DNA of 64,000 nt from Silvimonas terrae (GTDB taxonomy: Bacteria > Pseudomonadota > Gammaproteobacteria > Burkholderiales > Chitinibacteraceae), in contig NZ_JACHHN010000001.1 in the NCBI RefSeq assembly GCF_014202765.1, positions 809,735 to 873,734 of the forward strand. The letters run 5' to 3'. The translations under genes and the position numbers were made by a program. Positions 27,816-35,523 of the stretch are shown piece by piece (position 1 is the stretch's first letter; every line of letters starts with the position of its first letter). The notes beneath the pieces are model-generated. The model was not told the origin of the DNA and made no database searches. It saw only the letters and a program-made list of their open reading frames with translations.

Positions 27816-28919
27816 TCAAGCCGGCCAGATTGCTCCGAGGATACGTGCCCCATGTGCGCCGGTGACGCCAGGCAGGTTGGCGGGTTGGCGGTGATCACAA
27901 CGCCATGCCAGCCAGGCAAAGGCATACGCCTCCACCCAATCAGGATCAACCCCCAGTGCGGCGGTGGTCTTGATTTGCTGGGTCGGCAACCATTGCTGCA
28001 ACTGCGTTTGCAGATGTGCGTTATGCGCGCCACCGCCGCACAGATAAACGGCTTTGGCCTGTGGCGCATGCTGGCGGATGGCATCGGCCAGCGTGCGCGC
28101 CGTCAACGTGTTCAGGGTGGCCTGGACATCAACCGGTTCATGGCGCGCGCTGCTCAAATGCTTTTGCAGCCACTCACCATGAAACAGATCCCGGCCCGTT
28201 GATTTGGGGGGCAGCAGGGCAAAGTAGGGCTCAGAGAGCATGGCCTGCAGCAGGTCTGCTTGCAGATTGCCTTGCGCAGCCCAGGCGCCGCCGGCGTCAA
28301 AGTGTTCGCCCTTGTGTTGCAAGGTCCACAAATCCATCAGCACGTTACCCGGGCCGGTATCAAAGCCGGTGACCGTGCCGTCTGCCGCCAGAATGGTGAT
28401 GTTGGCAATGCCGCCAATATTGGCGACGACGCAGGGCTCCCCAGTGTGACCAAAAATGGCCTGATGAAATGCCGGAACCAGAGGCGCGCCTTGACCACCA
28501 GCAGCGACATCCCGGCTCCGGAAATCGCCAATCACGTTGATCCCGGTCAGTTCAGCAAGGCGGGCGTTGTTACCCAGTTGCACCGTGTAGCCCAGTTCTG
28601 GCCGGTGCCGCACGGTCTGACCATGATTGCCAATGGCGCAAATCTGCCCGGCGTTCAGGCCGGCGTCGACCAGCAAGCGCGCGACTGCTTCGGCATACAG
28701 ATCGGCCAGTGCATTGCCGGCCAGGTGAGACAGATGCAACTCGTCTGGCGACGGACTTTGCAGTTGCATCAATTGCGCGCGCAACGGGCCAGGCAGCGGC
28801 AGCGAGAACGAAGCCGCAAGATGCGGTTTATCCCCGGAGAAATCCACCAGCGCCGCGTCAACACCATCAAGGCTGGTGCCGGTCATCAGGCCGATGTAGT
28901 ACTTGGGAGGCTGGGTCAT
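27816..28919 (-). CDS. anmK: Anhydro-N-acetylmuramic acid kinase
   Basis: A 367-residue sugar kinase that phosphorylates and opens 1,6-anhydro-MurNAc during cell-wall recycling. The N-terminus YYIGLMTGTSLDGVDAALVDF carries the ATP-binding loop, and VVANIGGIANIT plus GFDTGPGNVLMDLW are family signatures. I use the ATG at 28919. The frame stays open to 29213, but that extension translates repeat DNA. The ribosome site is weak. Confidence 0.94.
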   Translation of the reverse strand: MTQPPKYYIGLMTGTSLDGVDAALVDFSGDKPHLAASFSLPLPGPLRAQLMQLQSPSPDELHLSHLAGNALADLYAEAVARLLVDAGLNAGQICAIGNHGQTVRHRPELGYTVQLGNNARLAELTGINVIGDFRSRDVAAGGQGAPLVPAFHQAIFGHTGEPCVVANIGGIANITILAADGTVTGFDTGPGNVLMDLWTLQHKGEHFDAGGAWAAQGNLQADLLQAMLSEPYFALLPPKSTGRDLFHGEWLQKHLSSARHEPVDVQATLNTLTARTLADAIRQHAPQAKAVYLCGGGAHNAHLQTQLQQWLPTQQIKTTAALGVDPDWVEAYAFAWLAWRCDHRQPANLPGVTGAHGARILGAIWPA

Positions 28920-29553
28920 GGGGTGGCTCTGGGTTTTGAATCTTTGGATATTGAGTTCGGTCGTGCAGCGTTGGCTACTATGACTATGTTTAGCTCGCCA
29001 TTCCCGCAGAGGCGGGAATCCAGTACATCTGGCCTTTGCTGGCAAAGAACCACATCGTAGCCCGGATGGAGCCGCAGGCGGGAATCCGGGGTGGCGGACC
29101 TGGTTCATATTGTTGCGGTTGTTAGCGCCTTGGGGCGGGTTTGAAAGGCGTTTTGATACCCGGGGTGCCGGGTCCACCTTACTTTCTTTGCTTCGCCACC
29201 TCGGCGGCCCCAAAGAAGGTAAGCAAAGAAAGGCGACCCCAGCCGGGCGGCCCTCCGGGCTTCCCTCAGTCAGTCGGGAGCCTTGGGTCTCCCTCCCTTC
29301 TTCGGCGCTGGGCTTTAATGGGGAGGAAAGTCAAAAACAACTACAACCCCAACACCAGTGGATCGCCGGACTTGCCCCAGCATTCATACCCGCTCAATCA
29401 GCCATCCGCTTTAGAGCAAGGCCCGTTTTGCGATAGAATCACACCTTTGCCGAATTCCTTGCCGGGCGCTGCAGCCAAAGCGTAGCAAAGCCGCCCGTCT
29501 GTGCCAATCAACCGGGCTGCGTTTATCGCAGCCGGACATCAGATCGAATCATC
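28920..29553. other. 634-bp gap between anmK and tyrS, filled with repeat DNA
   Basis: It holds a small palindrome (ATTCCCGC / GCGGGAAT, about 29000-29019), then the large dispersed element (29056-29340), then roughly 200 bases before tyrS that should hold its promoter. I see no credible gene here. Confidence 0.7.
29056..29340. repeat. Dispersed element, copy A (about 285 bp)
   Basis: Long stretches match 59087-59360 in the same order: CGTAGCCCGGATGG, GGGAATCCGGGGTGGC, GTTAGCGCCTT, GGTTTGAAAGGCGTTTTGAT, ACTTTCTTTGC, AAAGAAAGGCGACCCCAG, CCGGGCGGCCCTCCGGGCTT, GCTTTAATGGGGAGG. Both copies have short open frames, but the differences include frame-breaking gaps, so coding is unlikely. A stem (CTTTCTTTG / CAAAGAAGG) is conserved, though its loop is longer here than in copy B. 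Related AAAGAAAG-GGCGACCCC sequences are, from memory, common and often mis-annotated as tiny genes in Proteobacteria. Confidence 0.85.
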
Positions 29554-30792
29554 ATGACTGAACAAGAAAAAGCGCCATTGCATCCGGATACGCTGGCTGC
29601 CCTGCAGATCATCAAGCGCGGTGCGGATGAAATCCTGCCGGAAGATGAACTGATCAAGAAGCTGGAAAAAAGCCGCACCACCGGCGTGCCGCTGAAGATC
29701 AAGGCCGGGTTTGATCCCACCGCGCCCGATCTGCATCTGGGCCATACCGTGCTCATCAACAAGATGCGTCAGTTGCAAGATCTGGGCCATACGGCGCAGT
29801 TCCTGATTGGCGATTTCACTGGCCGGATTGGCGACCCGACGGGCAAGAACACCACGCGTCCGCCGCTGACGGAAGAAGACGTCAAGCGCAATGCCGAGAC
29901 CTATGAGCGGCAAGTGTTCAAGATTCTGGATCGCGAGAAGACCCAGGTCATGTTCAACTCGACCTGGCATAACGAACTGGGTGCGGCCGGTATGCTCAAG
30001 CTGGCGGCCTCCATCACGGTGGCGCGCATGCTGGAGCGGGATGATTTCTCCAAGCGTTTTGCCAATAACCAGCCGATCGCTGTGCACGAGTTCATGTACC
30101 CGCTGCTGCAAGGGTATGACTCGGTTGCCATGGAAGCGGACATGGAGTTGGGCGGCACGGATCAAAAGTTCAACTTGCTGATGGGTCGTATGCTGCAACA
30201 GCAACATGGCAAGGCTCAGCAAGTGGTGCTGATGATGCCGCTGCTGGAAGGTCTGGACGGCGTCAACAAGATGTCCAAGTCGTTGGGCAACTACATCGGG
30301 ATTGATGAACCGGCCAATGAAATCTTCGGCAAGGTGATGAGCGTGTCTGACACGCTGATGTGGCGCTACTTTGAGCTGTTGTCGTTCCGCCCGATGAGCG
30401 AAATTGATACCTTCAAAGCGGACATTGCCGACGGACGTAACCCACGCGACATCAAGGTGTTGCTGGCGCAAGAACTGGTCGCACGTTTTCATTCGCAAGC
30501 CGCTGCGGAGGCTGCGCTGGCAGACTTCGAGACGCGTTTTCAGAAGGGCGCGATCCCGGACGAAATGCCTGAATTCACCCTGGCGGCAGAAGGCGAGGGC
30601 ATGGCGATTGGCACCGTGCTGAAAGAAGCCCAACTGTGTCCATCGACCTCGCAAGCCTTTCGCGATATTCAGGCCGGCGCGGTCAAACTCAACGGTGAAA
30701 AGGTCGCGGACAAGAATCTGCTGCTGACGCGCGGAGAAACCGTGGTGCTGCAGGTTGGCAAGCGCAAGTTTGCTCGTGTCACCATTCAGTGA
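29554..30792 (+). CDS. tyrS: Tyrosyl-tRNA synthetase
   Basis: A 412-residue class I synthetase charging tRNA(Tyr). The HIGH motif appears as HLGHT (about residue 57), the KMSKS loop as [13 protein letters not shown], and an RNA-binding S4 domain sits at the C-terminus (about 350-412, [15 protein letters not shown]). The sequence is of the TyrZ-like bacterial subtype. It is a single-gene unit with a strong terminator after it. Confidence 0.96.
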   Translation: MTEQEKAPLHPDTLAALQIIKRGADEILPEDELIKKLEKSRTTGVPLKIKAGFDPTAPDLHLGHTVLINKMRQLQDLGHTAQFLIGDFTGRIGDPTGKNTTRPPLTEEDVKRNAETYERQVFKILDREKTQVMFNSTWHNELGAAGMLKLAASITVARMLERDDFSKRFANNQPIAVHEFMYPLLQGYDSVAMEADMELGGTDQKFNLLMGRMLQQQHGKAQQVVLMMPLLEGLDGVNKMSKSLGNYIGIDEPANEIFGKVMSVSDTLMWRYFELLSFRPMSEIDTFKADIADGRNPRDIKVLLAQELVARFHSQAAAEAALADFETRFQKGAIPDEMPEFTLAAEGEGMAIGTVLKEAQLCPSTSQAFRDIQAGAVKLNGEKVADKNLLLTRGETVVLQVGKRKFARVTIQ

Positions 30793-30826
30793 TCATGGGC
30801 TAACCCCTTGGTCTGACAGAAAAAAG

Positions 30827-30852
30827 AGCGGAGGATTTCCTCCGCTTTTTTT
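30827..30852 (+). terminator. Terminator after tyrS
   Basis: Stem AGCGGAGG / CCTCCGCT with an ATTT loop and seven T's. Confidence 0.93.
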
Positions 30853-30905
30853 ACGGCTGACGTAGACGGTCATCTGGTTTTCGATATATGACAGTTGTGT
30901 ATTTT

Positions 30906-30952
30906 GTTACTTAACTACGAATGTTGAAGGAGTAAAATTGTAGTTATGTAAC
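30906..30952. promoter_or_regulatory. Inverted repeat, candidate operator of the 30973 gene
   Basis: Arms GTTACTTAACTAC (30906-30918) and GTAGTTATGTAAC (30940-30952) pair with two mismatches in 13. They lie 20 bases before the ATG of a small wHTH-like gene, in AT-rich DNA that should contain its promoter. This suggests a dimeric regulator site, possibly autoregulatory. Confidence 0.5.
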
Positions 30953-30972
30953 GAATATAGAGTGAGCAGGTC

Positions 30973-31278
30973 ATGAGTTCTCTTGCCATCCCCCGTCCCC
31001 GGCGCGCTTTGGGGGTCATGCGCCGCATGCGGGAAGGTTTCCCGATTCTTGAGGCCGGTCAGTCGTCCCTGACGACCTGGCAGGATGGTTGTGGCCAGGA
31101 AGCCGCCATGTGGTTGAGTTTTTTCAACCATTACGGTTGGGTTGAATCCAGCGAGTGGGCTAACGGCGTCAAGGCATGGGCCTTGTCGGACAAAGGCAAT
31201 CTGGTGCTGGAAGAAGGTGAGCGCTGGTGGGAACACCTCAGTTGGTCACAGCGGTTGTATGTGTGTTTCTTTGGCTAA
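30973..31278 (+). CDS. Small protein of unknown function, winged-helix-like
   Basis: A 101-residue soluble protein with no recognised family. Residues about 36-85 (EAAMWLSFFNHYGWVESSEWANGV, then KAWALSDKGNLVLEEGERWW) have the helix, helix, beta-wing rhythm of a winged-helix DNA-binding domain. An inverted repeat sits 20 bases upstream, as expected for an autoregulator. It has an ATG start with a GAGCAGG sequence ahead. Its stop overlaps the convergent stop of the deacetylase-like gene by 2 bases. Function is inferred only from shape and context. Confidence 0.6.
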   Translation: MSSLAIPRPRRALGVMRRMREGFPILEAGQSSLTTWQDGCGQEAAMWLSFFNHYGWVESSEWANGVKAWALSDKGNLVLEEGERWWEHLSWSQRLYVCFFG

Positions 31279-32177
31279 ATCGCCATCCGGTCGAATAGCA
31301 TCACGGCGGTGTTGACCGTGGCGGCGTGAATGGCCACGGTGCCACCAATATCCCGCCCATAACCGCCGCCCATAGTCACTGCCACCGGGATATCTGCCTG
31401 CTGGCAGAGTGACAACACAAGCTCATCACGCCTTTGCAAACCTGCGGGTGTAAGCGCCAGCCGCCCCAGACGATCACCCTCCCATGCGTCCGCCCCGGCC
31501 AGATAAATGACCAGATCCGGGCGTTGTGCCCGTAACAACGCGGGCAGGGTGGTTTCCAGTGCGTGCAGATAGCGTGCATCCGTTGTGCCATCAGGCAGTT
31601 CAATATCCAGATCACTGGCGACTTTGCTGAACGGAAAATTGTTGGCACCGTGAATGGATAGGGTAAACAGGTTTGGGTCATCGGCCAGCATCACGGCCGT
31701 CCCATTGCCCTGATGCACATCCAGATCAATCACCAGTGCCCGGCGGATGGCCCCCTCTGCCTGTAGAACCCGCAAAGCCACCGCGCTATCGTTGAACACA
31801 CAAAAACCGCTGCCATGATCGGCGCAGGCATGGTGCGTGCCACCGGCCAGATTGACCCCACACCCTTGCAATAACGCGGTTCGACACGCCGCCAGAGTGG
31901 CACCCGTTGACCGGCGCGAGCGCGCCAGCAAGGCGGCTGACCATGGCAGGCCGATGACGCGCTGTTCCGCCACAGACAAGGTGCCGTGGATCAGTTTGGT
32001 CAGATAGTCAGGGGTGTGCGCCAGCAGAAGTTCGTAATCGCTGGCGGCGGGAGCATCTTCGATCAGATGCGCGGCAAAGGGCTGTACGGCAGCGTGCAGC
32101 AAGGCGTATTTGCTGGCCGGAAACCGATGCCCGACAGGCAATGGCAGCGGGTATTGATCGGTGCGAAAGATCAGCAC
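31275..32177 (-). CDS. Histone deacetylase family (AcuC/acetylpolyamine amidohydrolase-like) protein
   Basis: A 300-residue zinc amidohydrolase of the arginase/deacetylase fold. It has the HHACADHGSGFCVFND active-site histidines and the zinc ligands in DLDVHQGNGTA. The third ligand region is AGADAWEGDRLG, and the sequence ends GGGYGRDIGGTVAIH. Bacterial members remove acetyl groups from proteins, polyamines or small molecules; the substrate here is unknown. It has a GTG start with AGGACGGA upstream and lies 15 bases downstream of lolD on the same strand, so it is probably co-transcribed with lolCD. Confidence 0.88.
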   Translation of the reverse strand: MLIFRTDQYPLPLPVGHRFPASKYALLHAAVQPFAAHLIEDAPAASDYELLLAHTPDYLTKLIHGTLSVAEQRVIGLPWSAALLARSRRSTGATLAACRTALLQGCGVNLAGGTHHACADHGSGFCVFNDSAVALRVLQAEGAIRRALVIDLDVHQGNGTAVMLADDPNLFTLSIHGANNFPFSKVASDLDIELPDGTTDARYLHALETTLPALLRAQRPDLVIYLAGADAWEGDRLGRLALTPAGLQRRDELVLSLCQQADIPVAVTMGGGYGRDIGGTVAIHAATVNTAVMLFDRMAI

Positions 32178-32192
32178 CCGCGTTCCGTCCTG

Positions 32193-32918
32193 TTAAAGGG
32201 TGGGGCTGTTGATCAGCTCGTGCAGATGGCCATCTGTGAGCTGCATCTGGCGCTGGCAGCGCTGCGCCAGCGTGACATCGTGCGTGACGATGATAAAACT
32301 GGTCAGCAACTGCCGATTGAGTTCCAGCATCAGGCCAAACACGGTTTCTGCCGTGCCGCGATCCAGGTTACCGGTGGGCTCATCGGCCAGTACGCAGGCC
32401 GGATTGGTCACCAGCGCGCGGGCGAGGGCTGCACGCTGACGCTCGCCGCCTGACATTTCGCCCGGCTTGTGATGACTGCGCTTGCCCAGGCCCACCTGAG
32501 CGAGCATGGCCTGCGCCTGCTGCAATGCCTCTTCCTTGGGCATGCGCCGGATCAGCAGGGGCATGGCGACGTTTTCTGCGGCCGTAAACTCAGGCAGCAG
32601 GTGGTGAAACTGGTAAACAAAGCCCAGGTGCTTGTTGCGCAGTTCGCCCCGTTTGGCGTCTGACATGGCAAATGGGTCGTTCCCCAGAATGCGCACGCTG
32701 CCGGTGGTAGGTTGATCCAGCGCACCCAGCAAATGCAGCAACGTGGACTTGCCTGACCCCGATGCGCCCACAATCGCCACCGTCTCGCCCTTGCCCAGGG
32801 TCAGGTCGATATCGTGAAGGACCGGGGTTTCCAGCTTGCCGGCAACATATCGTTTGCCAATACCATTGGCTTGCAGCACCGCGTCGCCCGCCGCGCTGAT
32901 GTTGTCAGACTTACTCAT
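32193..32918 (-). CDS. lolD: Lipoprotein-releasing ABC transporter ATPase LolD
   Basis: A 241-residue ABC ATPase powering release of lipoproteins from the inner membrane to LolA. Walker A is GASGSGKST, the signature MSGGERQR, Walker [13 protein letters not shown], and the switch histidine lies in IIVTHD. The ATG at 32918 overlaps the 3' end of the permease gene by 8 bases. An in-frame extension to 32954 lies inside that gene. Confidence 0.94.
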   Translation of the reverse strand: MSKSDNISAAGDAVLQANGIGKRYVAGKLETPVLHDIDLTLGKGETVAIVGASGSGKSTLLHLLGALDQPTTGSVRILGNDPFAMSDAKRGELRNKHLGFVYQFHHLLPEFTAAENVAMPLLIRRMPKEEALQQAQAMLAQVGLGKRSHHKPGEMSGGERQRAALARALVTNPACVLADEPTGNLDRGTAETVFGLMLELNRQLLTSFIIVTHDVTLAQRCQRQMQLTDGHLHELINSPTL

Positions 32919-34146
32919 AGCGCAGCGCCTCAGCCGGATTGACGCGCGAAGCACGCCAGCTTGGATAAATGGTGGCCAGCAGGGCCAGCACGAGGGAAAT
33001 CAGGCCAATGCTGCTGACATCGCTCCACTCGACCTTGGAAGGGAGTTCCGCGATCAGGTATACATCCGGGGAGAGAATGTGCGTCCCCAGCACACGTTCG
33101 ATAAAGGGCACGATGGTGCCGACATTCAGCGCAATGATGACGCCGCCGACCACACCGGTAAACGTGCCAACAAAGCCGGAGACCGCGCCTTGCACCATGA
33201 AAATTTTCATGATGGACCCAGGTGATGCGCCCAGTGTGCGCAAGATGGCGATATCCGCCTGTTTGTCGGTCACGACCATGACCAGGGTGGAGACCAGATT
33301 GAACGCAGCCACCGCGACGATCAGCGTCAGGATCAGGAACATCATGCGCTTTTCGATTTCCACAGCACGGAAATACGTCGGGTTTTCCATACTCCAGTCG
33401 CTGACGTAGGCACTGGTCATCTGGTTACCCAAATCGATGGCGACGTTGCGTGCCAGCAGCGGATCATCCAGCCGTAGCCGCACACCGGAGACGGTATCAC
33501 CCATACGGAACAGCTTTTGGGCGTCCCCAATCTGGATCAGCGCTACGCCGGCGTCATAGGGGTAGTAATCGGCGCGGAACACGCCCATCACCGTAAACTG
33601 GCGAAACCGCGGGATCATGCCCGCCGGGGTAACCTGACCATCCGGCGTAATCAGTGTGACCTTGTCGCCCGTGCGCACGCCCAGGTCGTTTGCCAGTTGC
33701 CAGCCAAGTACTACGCCAAACTGGCCGGGCAACAGGTCCGTTAGCTTGCCGCCCGCAACATTGCCGACGGCCGGGCTGACGCCGGGCTCTTGTGCCGGGT
33801 CAATGCCGCGAATCAAAGCACCCTTGACCTGCCCACCTGCCGTAAGCAGACCTTGCCCCAGCACATAGGGGGCAGTGGCTTTGACGTGGGGATTTCTGGC
33901 CGCCTGTTCCGCCACCGCAGACCAGTTGGCCAGATGGTTATCCGCCCCGCTGATCTGGACGTGTGCGGCCATCCCCAGGATGCGGTCACGCACCTCACCC
34001 TGAAAGCCGTTCATGACGGACAGCACGATGATGAGCGCGGCGACACCAAGCGCAATGCCCAGAATGGAAATCAGCGAGATAAAAGAGATAAAGCCGTTAC
34101 GGCGCTTGGCGCGGGTGTAACGTAGTCCGATCAGGAATTCGTACAT
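32911..34146 (-). CDS. lolC: Lipoprotein-releasing ABC transporter permease LolC/LolE
   Basis: A 411-residue permease beginning [39 protein letters not shown], the LolC/E signature. One span is followed by a large periplasmic domain and three C-terminal spans ending [15 protein letters not shown]. Only one permease gene is present, so the transporter may use a LolC homodimer (LolF-type), as in other betaproteobacteria. The frame runs up to 34338 through heptamer repeat DNA, which is not coding. The minus strand shows no convincing Shine-Dalgarno before this ATG. Confidence 0.92.
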   Translation of the reverse strand: MYEFLIGLRYTRAKRRNGFISFISLISILGIALGVAALIIVLSVMNGFQGEVRDRILGMAAHVQISGADNHLANWSAVAEQAARNPHVKATAPYVLGQGLLTAGGQVKGALIRGIDPAQEPGVSPAVGNVAGGKLTDLLPGQFGVVLGWQLANDLGVRTGDKVTLITPDGQVTPAGMIPRFRQFTVMGVFRADYYPYDAGVALIQIGDAQKLFRMGDTVSGVRLRLDDPLLARNVAIDLGNQMTSAYVSDWSMENPTYFRAVEIEKRMMFLILTLIVAVAAFNLVSTLVMVVTDKQADIAILRTLGASPGSIMKIFMVQGAVSGFVGTFTGVVGGVIIALNVGTIVPFIERVLGTHILSPDVYLIAELPSKVEWSDVSSIGLISLVLALLATIYPSWRASRVNPAEALRYE

Positions 34147-34230
34147 GAGGAGGGGGGCTTGTTCGAGGCTTGGCGAGTTTACCACGGCAAGTCCGTAAAT
34201 CCGCCAGAAATGCGCGTTTGGCCGGGATTG

Positions 34231-34272
34231 GGGTGCGGGGTGCGGGGTGTGGGGTGAGGAGTGAGGAGTGAC
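34231..34272. repeat. Degenerate heptamer array, six units
   Basis: Successive 7-base units read GGGTGCG, GGGTGCG, GGGTGTG, GGGTGAG, GAGTGAG, GAGTGAC, a graded series upstream of lolC. They belong to the same GAGGxGT family as the arrays at 34330 and 54104. Confidence 0.85.
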
Positions 34273-34329
34273 GATGTGGTGGTGTGAAAAAAAGAGACTG
34301 CAACCGGCATACCGGCACTGACACTCTGC

Positions 34330-34364
34330 ACACCTCACACCTCACACCTCACACCTCACACCTC
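34330..34364. repeat. Heptamer array ACACCTC x5 abutting the pflA stop codon
   Basis: Five perfect ACACCTC units end two bases before the pflA stop (34367-34369). Its complement GAGGTGT is one base away from the GAGGAGT frame seen in the facing array 58 bases to the left. Confidence 0.95.
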
Positions 34365-34366
34365 AC

Positions 34367-35158
34367 TCAATACGTCTCCAGCCCATGCCGGCGGAATTGC
34401 TCCCGTACCCGATGGACCAGCTCGGGCGAGGGTGGGCGCACATCGGTGAGTTCATAAGCCAGCCCCAGCTCCTGCCATTTGGACTCGCCCAGCTTGTGAA
34501 ACGGCAGCACTTCCACACGCTCCACATTGCCAAGACCAGCAACAAATTCTGCCAGTCCTTCAACATCCTCTTCGAAATCAGAGAAACCAGGCACCAGCAC
34601 ATACCGCAGCCATATCGGTTTTTTCATGGCGGCCAGGCGCTGGGCAAACAACAGGGAGGGCTCATTGGGCTTGCCGGTCAGGCGCATATGCCGTTCATTG
34701 TTGAATTCCTTGATATCCAGCAGTACCAGGTCGATAGGCTCAAACCATTCATCTGGCAGGTTGCCGGAAAGGAAACCCTGGGTGTCGATGGCCGTATGTA
34801 ACCCGAGTTCATGCTTGGCGCGGCGGAAAATCTCGCCCGTGAAATGTGCTTGCATCATCGGCTCGCCGCCGGAAATGGTCAGCCCACCGGCCACACGCAG
34901 GAAACTGGCGTATTTGCGAATCTCGGCAATGATCTCGTCTACGGTATAGAACTTGCCGTTATGCAGTTTCCAGGTGTCCGGGTTGTGGCAGTACAGACAC
35001 CTGAACTGACAGCCACTCACAAACAGCGCAAAGCGCATTCCGGGTCCATCAACGGCTGCACCGGTTTCGATCGAATGGACAAACCCCGCCGGTAGCCCAG
35101 CGTCATTAAAGAGAGGCGGTGCGATCTCGCCCACTTTTTTCAGCTCGATGGTTTCCAT
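34367..35158 (-). CDS. pflA: Pyruvate formate-lyase activating enzyme
   Basis: A 263-residue radical-SAM enzyme that installs the glycyl radical on PflB. The cluster motif CQFRCLYC (CX3CX2C) lies near residue 50, preceded by DGPGMRFALFVSGC. GGEPMMQ and VDTQGF-like motifs (AIDTQGFL) follow. It is downstream of pflB and the stand-alone glycyl-radical domain, the expected partner order. Its stop codon is directly joined to a heptamer repeat array. Confidence 0.95.
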   Translation of the reverse strand: METIELKKVGEIAPPLFNDAGLPAGFVHSIETGAAVDGPGMRFALFVSGCQFRCLYCHNPDTWKLHNGKFYTVDEIIAEIRKYASFLRVAGGLTISGGEPMMQAHFTGEIFRRAKHELGLHTAIDTQGFLSGNLPDEWFEPIDLVLLDIKEFNNERHMRLTGKPNEPSLLFAQRLAAMKKPIWLRYVLVPGFSDFEEDVEGLAEFVAGLGNVERVEVLPFHKLGESKWQELGLAYELTDVRPPSPELVHRVREQFRRHGLETY

Positions 35159-35187
35159 GTTTTATTTACCAGTGGTCATCAATGAAA

Positions 35188-35220
35188 ACGGACCGGCAAG
35201 CACGCGCTCCACCGGTCCGT
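35188..35220 (-). terminator. Hairpin between the glycyl-radical domain gene and pflA
   Basis: Stem ACGGACCGG / CCGGTCCGT with a 15-base loop; on the minus strand it leads into TTTCATT. It is a weak or partial terminator. Confidence 0.5.
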
Positions 35221-35267
35221 CATGGATATCTCTCATGCTGCCGGCATTGCCGGACATACATTGAGTA

Positions 35268-35453
35268 TCAGATCTTTTCGTGAAAAGTGCGACTAATGAC
35301 GTCCAGTTGCTGCTCACGCGTGAGTTTGACGAAATTCACCGCATAACCTGACACGCGTACGGTCAGCTGCGGGTATTTGTCCGGATGCTCCATCGCGTCT
35401 TCCAGCATTTCGCGATTGAGTACGTTCATATTCAGATGGAACAGTTGCGCCAT
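35268..35453 (-). CDS. Stand-alone glycyl-radical domain (mini-GrcA)
   Basis: A 61-residue protein that is essentially the last 60 residues of PflB, with 51 of 60 positions identical. It includes RVSGYAVNF, where the radical glycine lies. The known spare part YfiD/GrcA is about 127 residues with an extra N-terminal half; this one has none. The DNA differs from the pflB 3' end at many third-codon positions while the protein is conserved, which points to selection, not a recent duplication. It has its own ATG with AAGG upstream and sits between pflB and pflA. It likely rescues oxygen-cleaved PflB. Confidence 0.85.
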   Translation of the reverse strand: MAQLFHLNMNVLNREMLEDAMEHPDKYPQLTVRVSGYAVNFVKLTREQQLDVISRTFHEKI

Positions 35454-35488
35454 GATTTGATTGCCTTGTTACGTATTACCTGAAAACA

Positions 35489-35511
35489 GGGCGGTACAAA
35501 GCGTACCGCCC
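35489..35511 (-). terminator. Hairpin after pflB
   Basis: Perfect 9-bp stem GGGCGGTAC / GTACCGCCC. On the minus strand it is followed by TGTTTTC, so it may let part of the transcription through to the mini-GrcA and pflA genes. Confidence 0.55.
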
Positions 35512-35523
35512 GGGGTAGTTCGA

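Noticed and set aside
28920-29213. N-terminal extension of anmK
   Set aside because: The extra residues translate repeat DNA; the family N-terminus starts at 28919.
32911-34146. Missing lolE as a gene loss
   Set aside because: A single LolC/E permease is common outside enterics, so this is normal for the lineage.
34147-34338. N-terminal extension of lolC
   Set aside because: It translates the heptamer repeat region; LolC/E homologs begin [12 protein letters not shown]-like.
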